Assembly (NCBI GenBank): GCA_016705125.1
Contig: JADIYW010000030.1
Location: forward strand, 1-11,806
Direction: 5' to 3'
From: Bacteroidota bacterium
GTDB taxonomy: Bacteria > Bacteroidota > Bacteroidia > Chitinophagales > JADIYW01
DNA: 11,806 nucleotides
Notes under the pieces: model-generated
Database searches by the model: none
Told to the model about the DNA's origin: nothing
The model's input: only the letters and a program-made list of their open reading frames with translations
In this document: positions 6,785 through 11,806 of the stretch, piece by piece
Layout of the letters: each line of letters opens with the position of its first letter
Position numbering within the stretch: the first letter of the stretch is position 1
Program-made: the position numbers and the translations under genes

Positions 6785-8141
6785 AAAATCAGTTCTTGAT
6801 TATGCTAAGTTGCTTAAAGGAAAAACTTTAAGAGAGATTTGCGACCCACAAATTTTAGAACACAACTATACAGGTAAAGGAAATTTCGGGCAAATACTTG
6901 AGAAGTTTTATTTTGGTTATGAACCAAATTCCAAATCAGAAGCAGACTTTTTTGAGATTGGAATGGAACTTAAAACTTCTCCTTTAAAACAGTTGACGAA
7001 CAATGAGTATCGGTCAAAAGAACGATTGGTATTGAACATCATAAATTATATTGAAGTTGTAAATCAACTGTTTGAGGAGAGCGATTTCTGGAAAAAGAAT
7101 GCAAACATTCTTTTAATTTTCTATTTGCACCAAGCTGGTTATGATATTTTGGATTATCTGATAAAACTTGTTGATGAATGGAATTTTCCAACCACAGACT
7201 TAGAAATAATAAAAAGGGATTGGGAGTTAATCAAACATAAGATTGCTGAAGGAAAAGCACACGAACTTTCGGAAGGAGATACATTTTATTTAGGTGCTTG
7301 CACAAAAGGTGCAAACGCTTCTTCAGTTAGGAAACAACCTTTTAGCGAAATTCCAGCAAAGCAGAGAGCTTACTCACTAAAACAAGGTTATGTAAATCAT
7401 ATCATTGCTTCAATTGCTAATGAAGCAACAGGTGTTTATGGTAAATTAATTCCATCTGAAACGGTTGCAAAAAAACAGACCATTGAGGAAGTTGTAACGT
7501 CTAAATTTAAACCATATTACGGTAAGACAATTGAGCAAATACTCGCGAAAACAGGGGTTGAATTAAACACGACTGCAAAGAGTTTCTATGCAAATCTTAC
7601 CAAAGCAATTTTGGGTATTGAACTTGACAAGGAAATAGAGGAATTTGAAAAGGCTGAAATCATTGTAAAGACAGTAAGGCTGAAAGAAAATAATTTACCA
7701 AAAGAAGATATTTCGTTTCCAAATTTCAAATACGAAGAAATCGTAAATGAAGAATGGGACGACTCAAATTTCAAAGATATTTTAGAGCATAAATTTTTGT
7801 TTGTTTTCTTCCAATTTGAAAATGAAAAATTGGTTTTAAGAAAAGTCAAATTTTGGAATATGCCATACAGTGATATTCTTGAAGCAGAAAAAGTTTGGTC
7901 AAAAACGAAAGATATTGTTTCAAAAGGCAAAATTGTAAAGGAAGTTGTCGGGTCAACTCGATACACAAACTTTCCAAATAAATCTTTCAATTCAGTATCA
8001 CACGTAAGACCACACGCAACAAATGCAGCGGACACATACTCTTTGCCGACCATAGACAAATTAACGAAAGCAAAAGAATATACCAAACATTGTTTTTGGC
8101 TTAATAATACGTATGTAAGAGATGAGATTTATTTGAAATAG
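6756..8141 (+). CDS. Sau3AI/MutH-family type II restriction endonuclease
   Basis: A 461-residue endonuclease, close in size to Sau3AI (489). The catalytic site shows the MutH-type spacing D64-x6-E71-x-K73 in SEADFFEIGMELKTSP, preceded by GKGNFGQILEKFYFG. GKTLREI near residue 22 is echoed by GKTIEQIL near residue 255, which suggests the second, non-catalytic MutH-like domain found in Sau3AI, used for dimer-like DNA looping and allosteric control. Sau3AI and MutH recognise GATC, so that target is predicted. Its ATG lies within the last 29 bases of the methyltransferase gene. The TAG ends at 8141 and runs directly into the repeat GCCAACGCTTCG. No frameshift or truncation is seen, so the system appears active. 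Confidence 0.93.
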   Translation: MKLPYNPQDKKSVLDYAKLLKGKTLREICDPQILEHNYTGKGNFGQILEKFYFGYEPNSKSEADFFEIGMELKTSPLKQLTNNEYRSKERLVLNIINYIEVVNQLFEESDFWKKNANILLIFYLHQAGYDILDYLIKLVDEWNFPTTDLEIIKRDWELIKHKIAEGKAHELSEGDTFYLGACTKGANASSVRKQPFSEIPAKQRAYSLKQGYVNHIIASIANEATGVYGKLIPSETVAKKQTIEEVVTSKFKPYYGKTIEQILAKTGVELNTTAKSFYANLTKAILGIELDKEIEEFEKAEIIVKTVRLKENNLPKEDISFPNFKYEEIVNEEWDDSNFKDILEHKFLFVFFQFENEKLVLRKVKFWNMPYSDILEAEKVWSKTKDIVSKGKIVKEVVGSTRYTNFPNKSFNSVSHVRPHATNAADTYSLPTIDKLTKAKEYTKHCFWLNNTYVRDEIYLK

Positions 8142-8218
8142 CCAACGCTTCGTAGTCAAGCACATTGGCTGGTCGCTCAAAAAAGCCAACACACGACCAA
8201 AACTAGCCAAAGAGCTTG
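8141..8218. repeat. Multi-part hairpin after the restriction-modification operon; possible terminator
   Basis: Three nested arm pairs are visible: CAAGC (8157-8161) with GCTTG (8214-8218), TTGGCT (8165-8170) with AGCCAA (8205-8210), and GGTCG (8171-8175) with CGACC (8194-8198). It starts with GCCAACGCTTCG (8141-8152), overlapping the last base of the endonuclease stop. It would end transcription of the operon. The whole non-coding stretch 8142-8588 is rich in A and C on the plus strand and holds two more palindromes but no convincing gene. Confidence 0.65.
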
Positions 8219-8292
8219 CCTACCCAAACGCACGGCAGACAGAAACGAAGTAGCAAATTGAAAGGAAAATTTGACAGAAAAACAGAACACCA

Positions 8293-8441
8293 GTGCACAA
8301 CAACGTGTATAAAACATTTGGCAGACAGTGGTTTATCAAGCGTTTCAGCTCGTATCAAAAGCAGTTGTAACTTGATAGGAAATCGCTTCGTAATGCCAAA
8401 CGTTTCATACACGCGACCGTTATGCCTCATTCTAAAAAGAC
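8293..8441 (+). repeat. attC-like imperfect palindrome C
   Basis: The left arm 8304-8322 (CGTGTAT...TTTGGC) and right arm 8395-8413 (GCCAAA...ATACACG) pair at 17 of 19 positions. Inside, TATCAAG (8334-8340) pairs with CTTGATA (8371-8377). The outer left edge is GTGCACAAC (8293-8301) and the outer right edge GTTATGCC (8419-8426), followed by TAAAAAGAC (8433-8441) at the same distance from GTT as in palindromes A and B. The left edge complements the 5' edge of the restriction-modification group (4903-4911) exactly, but only partly complements its own right edge, as expected of an integron-type junction between two cassettes. Confidence 0.78.
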
Positions 8442-8484
8442 GACAGTGCAACAAACGAACGACAGAAATATGACGGAAAGAAAA

Positions 8485-8563
8485 GCCAACGCTTCGGCAA
8501 AATCAAAAGAGGTGCAACTCTACCCACAAGCCGACACACAGTTGCACCACATTTGCTTTTGCC
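8485..8563. repeat. Hairpin upstream of the small membrane protein gene
   Basis: GGTGCAACT (8511-8519) and AGTTGCACC (8540-8548) form a perfect 9-bp stem, extended by GGCAAAA (8496-8502) with TTTTGCC (8557-8563). It begins with the repeated word GCCAACGCTTCGG (8485-8497). It sits in the leader of the nuclease-helicase genes and might terminate or attenuate transcription, or protect RNA ends. No promoter matching TAnnTTTG was found between it and palindrome C. Confidence 0.6.
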
Positions 8564-8588
8564 ACGACACACGACAAAAAGCTACCTT

Positions 8589-8861
8589 ATGAGACATTCG
8601 AACCTTGTAAACAAATACAAAAAAGCTCAAAGACATTTTGAGAAAGGAAACTATAGACGAGCAAAATGGCTTTTTGAAAGTATTGTCTTTGAAATTTCAT
8701 CTTCCGACACTGATTCTATGGGGGACATAAATTTGCATAACTCTTCTGAAGATTATCTAAATGAAATAGGCGAAAAAGATTTGTCCATAAATAAAACTTA
8801 TCTTTTGCTTTTTATTTTAGTAATCATTTCTACAATCTTATATTTCATATTTAGGCAATGA
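8589..8861 (+). CDS. Small tail-anchored protein with TPR-like N-terminus, unknown function
   Basis: A protein of 90 residues from the ATG at 8589. The in-frame TTG at 8553 lies inside a hairpin arm and is unlikely as start. The N-terminal part, NKYKKAQRHFEKGNYRRAKWLFESI, has the spacing of a single tetratricopeptide-like helix pair. The middle is acidic and serine-rich. The last 20 or so residues (TYLLLFILVIISTILYFIF) form one membrane segment with a two-residue tail, so it is probably anchored in the inner membrane with the N-terminus in the cytoplasm. Its stop overlaps the helicase start as ATGA, so the two are co-translated and may work together, for instance by placing the nuclease-helicase at the membrane. 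I do not recognise the family. Confidence 0.75.
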   Translation: MRHSNLVNKYKKAQRHFEKGNYRRAKWLFESIVFEISSSDTDSMGDINLHNSSEDYLNEIGEKDLSINKTYLLLFILVIISTILYFIFRQ

Positions 8862-10960
8862 CACAATTTCAAGCTGGCTATATACTTGATTGTGTAAAGG
8901 AAACTTTAGAAACAAAATACACACCGACAGAAGTTAGAGGACTTTTGACACAGCTTTCCTATTTTGACATTGAGGTTAATTCAACCGTTACCTCAAATAA
9001 TAATTCCGATTTTGAACAAACACTTTCAGTTGCTCACAACATCATTTCAAGAGGTTTGCCGACAAGACCTTCTCTTTGGTTGGAGAACAAAATTCTAAAG
9101 GCTTTTAACATAACGGAGCAAGACGAAAAACTACTTGAAATTGGAACAATACGACAAGAGTTAAAAATAGGAGAAACATTAATTGAAAAATTATTTCAGG
9201 CATTACACATTATTGACCCAAACCTAAAAGGCGATAATATTTCCAAAAATAAAATCACTACTTGGGAGAACTTGGGAAGTTCGTTTGAAGAAGATTTTTT
9301 ATACCAACAATTACCCAAATTTGCTTCGCAAATGTGGGTTCAGCTATTTGAAACGCAAAGAGAATTAGAAAGTGTTTTAAGGTTTTCAACTTCAACAGAA
9401 GATGAAGTGGAAAAATATCTTAATGGCACAATCAAATTGTTTAACGAGCAACGTTTAGATTTCTCATTAGAATTTCCATATAAAATAAATGAACAAAGAG
9501 GATTAGTTATTGAAATTGACGGAAGCCAACACGAAGAACCAACTCAAGGACTAATTGACAACGACCGTGATAATGCAACTGAAAAAGCAAAATGGGCAAA
9601 AGCGTTAAGAATTAAAACAACTGAATGGAAAAGCATTGAAAGTAAAATTAATTTGATAAAACAATTTGAAAACGAAACGCTTTTCAAATTGCTAAAGCAA
9701 AATTTTGACAACCCTCTTTATATAGAAACAGAAGGAATAACCGCATTAGAGCTAAGTCTTATCCCTTTTGCCGTTGCAAGAATTCAAAAAACAATAATCC
9801 AATTGCTTTTTGAAGGCAAACTAAATATTAATGCAAACGAATGGAACATTGCGATAATTGAACAAGATATTCCTTGTGCACATTTGGCAATAGACGATTT
9901 TAAAGAATTAATTGCTTCACTATTTGCATTAAAAGGCGAAACAGTGAAAATACCGAACATCAATATTTTTATTGAAGGCAATAAAAGATTTGCTAACGCA
10001 AATCTTTATTCGTCCAACAATATTGACCGAAATAAGAAATATGATTTATTTATTGATATTTCTGTTTTGCAAAGAAGCGGATTAACTCAAATAAATAATA
10101 CAGTTAATGCCGATACAAAAGTTTTAATTCGTTCTGCTCATTCGCCTAAAACCAATCGTTCTTTTAGAACTACCAACTTAATAACTTATAAACCACTTGG
10201 AATAAAAGACACTCAAAAGAATGTTTTCAGAGAGGACAAAGTGCAAGTTGAAGCATTAGAAAAATTCGTTCAGAATATTTTTAGAAAAACAGGCTTTCGA
10301 GCAGGACAGGTTGAGATTATCAACAGAGCAATTCAAGGACTTAGTGTTATTGGACTACTTCCAACAGGTTCGGGTAAGTCTTTAACTTATCAGTTAACGG
10401 CATTACTTCAACCGGGAATGACAATCATTATTGACCCCATAAAGTCATTAATGAAAGACCAATTTGAAGGGCTTCTAAAAAACGGCATTGACGCAGCTGT
10501 TTATCTAAATTCCAACGTAAGAGGTAAAAACAGGAAAATTGCGTTAGAGAAAATAAAAAATGCTCAAACCATTTTCGCTTTTGTATCGCCTGAACGCTTG
10601 CAAGACAATTCATTTAGAAAAGAATTGTTAGAAACTAGCAATTTAAACAATCATTACTTCAGTTACTGTGTAATTGACGAAGCACACTGTGTTTCGGAAT
10701 GGGGTCACGATTTTAGAACTTCATATTTACGATTAGGCGACAACGCAAGAAATTATTGCATTGCAAAAGAAAGAGAACATCTACCGTTTTTCGCATTAAC
10801 AGCAACAGCATCTTACGATGTGCTTTCTGATATTCAAAGAGAACTTGATATTCCTGAAGAAACAGCGATTGTAAGACTTGAAAAGTTAGACAGACCCGAA
10901 ATTCAATTTAAAATAGTTGAAGTAATAGCCGACATAAATACTGAAAATGGAATTGACTGA
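8858..10960 (+). CDS. PD-(D/E)xK nuclease fused to RecQ-like helicase (5' open part of a broken gene)
   Basis: A 700-residue open part of a larger protein. Residues 1-190 are unrecognised. Residues about 198-260 look like a PD-(D/E)xK nuclease of the DUF559/Vsr kind: D201 in LDFSLEF, E219 and D221 in VIEIDGSQH. A linker domain (about 280-455) follows, then a superfamily 2 RecQ-like helicase: FRAGQ near 480, motif I LPTGSGKS (501-508), Ia DPIKSLMKDQ, motif II DEAH (607-610) with the RecQ-type HCVSEWGHDFR loop, and motif III ALTATAS (646-652). The frame then closes at 10960 in a place where homologues continue; helicase motifs IV-VI lie in other frames downstream. A nuclease-helicase fusion beside a restriction system suggests defence against foreign DNA. 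No named system is assigned. Confidence 0.85.
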   Translation: MTQFQAGYILDCVKETLETKYTPTEVRGLLTQLSYFDIEVNSTVTSNNNSDFEQTLSVAHNIISRGLPTRPSLWLENKILKAFNITEQDEKLLEIGTIRQELKIGETLIEKLFQALHIIDPNLKGDNISKNKITTWENLGSSFEEDFLYQQLPKFASQMWVQLFETQRELESVLRFSTSTEDEVEKYLNGTIKLFNEQRLDFSLEFPYKINEQRGLVIEIDGSQHEEPTQGLIDNDRDNATEKAKWAKALRIKTTEWKSIESKINLIKQFENETLFKLLKQNFDNPLYIETEGITALELSLIPFAVARIQKTIIQLLFEGKLNINANEWNIAIIEQDIPCAHLAIDDFKELIASLFALKGETVKIPNINIFIEGNKRFANANLYSSNNIDRNKKYDLFIDISVLQRSGLTQINNTVNADTKVLIRSAHSPKTNRSFRTTNLITYKPLGIKDTQKNVFREDKVQVEALEKFVQNIFRKTGFRAGQVEIINRAIQGLSVIGLLPTGSGKSLTYQLTALLQPGMTIIIDPIKSLMKDQFEGLLKNGIDAAVYLNSNVRGKNRKIALEKIKNAQTIFAFVSPERLQDNSFRKELLETSNLNNHYFSYCVIDEAHCVSEWGHDFRTSYLRLGDNARNYCIAKEREHLPFFALTATASYDVLSDIQRELDIPEETAIVRLEKLDRPEIQFKIVEVIADINTENGID

Positions 10961-10974
10961 GGAAATAGAATGCA

Positions 10975-11806
10975 CTTGGCGAAGCCAAACAATTTCAATT
11001 AATCCAACAACTCAATACAATTCCAAAACATTATGAGGAATTTGCAGGTAATTCAAAAATAATAGATGATGCAAAAAAAGCATTTGATGGTAAAGATATT
11101 CGTTTAGATAACTACAACGCTGAAACCTTTTACGAACAACAAGGAAAAGAAAATAATGCTGGATTAGTTTTTTGCCCTCACCGAAATTGGTTTTTCGGGG
11201 TTATGGATAATGCTTCAAAACTAACGCAGCATTTTGAGAACATAAAGATTGGCACATTTTAGAAGCGATGGAATCTCAAGAGAGATAATGAAATGAAAAA
11301 AATCAATCAGCATTTGTAAATCACGGATTAGATTTATTAGTAGCTACAAAAGCGTTTGGAATGGGAATTGACAAATCTAATATTCGTTATGTGGTTCATT
11401 TCAATTACCCAAGCTTAATAGAAAGTTATTATCAAGAAGCAGGAAGAGGTGGAAGAGATAGAAAATTAGTAATTGGGTTGGTTTTATTCAACAGACAAGA
11501 ACTCACTACTACTGAAAAAATAGAAACAGTTACAGAAGATGGCGATATAACAGAGATTATCGAAGAAAGAACCGCTTCAATTGACAAGGATATTTTACAA
11601 AGTTTTCATAGGAATAATTTCAAAGGAATTTCAAAAGAGAAAAAAATTTTAGCTGAACTACTTACGGAAATAAAGTTCCCTTCTCATAAGGAAATCAATA
11701 ATATTGAAGAAAGTGTATTTGAAGAATTTTCAATTACCGTAAAATTGGGCACTTGGAAACATCCTGCTGGTGGTTCTGAAAGGCTATATATAAATTCAAC
11801 GGTTTT
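10975..11806 (+). pseudogene. 3' part of the RecQ-like nuclease-helicase, in shifted frames, cut by window end
   Basis: The remaining helicase sequence is present but spread over frames. 10975-11259 reads GEAKQFQLIQQL... with a motif IV-like AGLVFCPHRNW, to a TAG at 11260. 11281-11309 reads RDNEMKKINQ in that same frame, after at least one disturbance near 11255-11280. From 11310 to the window end a third frame reads motif V (LLVATKAFGMGIDKSN) and motif VI (QEAGRGGRD) and stays open. The shift near 11308 is explained by one missing A. Frame breaks at 10950-10975 may need two indels. Taken literally, the protein loses its second RecA domain and the gene is dead; otherwise these are sequencing errors. 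Confidence 0.82.

Noticed and set aside
7586..8086. Long antisense open frame within the endonuclease gene
   Set aside because: It is a shadow frame; the sense strand has continuous endonuclease homology and codon usage fitting its neighbours.
8203..8473. Opposing open frames over the spacer after the endonuclease
   Set aside because: They cover palindrome C and its flanks; symmetrical DNA yields open frames on both strands, and neither product resembles a protein family.
1337..8563. CRISPR array formed by the repeated palindromes
   Set aside because: Repeats are too few, too long, divergent in sequence and separated by whole operons; no spacer pattern or cas gene is present.
10950..11310. 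Programmed frameshifting in the helicase gene
   Set aside because: At least three breaks need shifts of different kinds with no common slippery site, which fits decay or sequence error better.
1..11806. tRNA, rRNA or known riboswitch
   Set aside because: No cloverleaf with conserved T-loop sequence, no rRNA segment and no riboswitch core was noticed on reading both strands.

Overview
The window looks like an accessory (defence and mobile-element) region of a Bacteroidetes genome. It is AT-rich, genes overlap by a few bases, Shine-Dalgarno sequences are hard to see, and the one convincing promoter matches the Bacteroidetes pattern TTTG-N19-TAnnTTTG. The protein types (IS91-like element carrying a tyrosine recombinase, group III truncated haemoglobin beside a cupin) fit that phylum too. 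Species cannot be given.

Layout. (1) 1-1331: the ter-side part of a degraded IS91-family copy on the minus strand, with a transposase fragment and a frameshifted tyrosine recombinase. (2) 1337-2310: an imperfect palindrome, then a cupin gene and a group III truncated haemoglobin gene, both frameshifted, then another hairpin. (3) About 2544-4784: a second, intact IS91-like copy on the minus strand, with putative ori hairpin, HUH/Y2 transposase and tyrosine recombinase. (4) 4793-8218: a palindrome, a regulated promoter, and a type II restriction-modification operon of XRE controller, C5 cytosine methyltransferase and Sau3AI/MutH-like endonuclease, predicted specificity GATC. (5) 8293-8563: a large palindrome and a smaller one. 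(6) 8589-11806: a small tail-anchored protein overlapping by ATGA a large PD-(D/E)xK nuclease plus RecQ-like helicase gene, which is frameshifted in its 3' part and runs off the window.

The most interesting structure lies between the genes. Long imperfect palindromes of about 110-135 bp separate the gene groups. The groups all point the same way and their ends obey the rule of integron gene cassettes: the first 9 bases of a group are the exact reverse complement of the 9 bases that open the palindrome at its own far end (1450-1458 with 2244-2252; 4903-4911 with 8293-8301). The palindrome between the restriction-modification and helicase groups is therefore a chimera whose left edge belongs to one group and right edge to the next. 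The region thus looks like an array of attC-like-bounded cassettes carrying stress and defence genes, with non-canonical core sites (GTTRTRS) and no cassette integrase in view. Both IS91-like copies sit at the left edge of such palindromes.

Frameshifts are frequent in IS copy 1, cupin, haemoglobin and the helicase 3' part, but absent from IS copy 2 and the restriction-modification genes. Real decay and sequence error cannot be told apart from this sequence alone.
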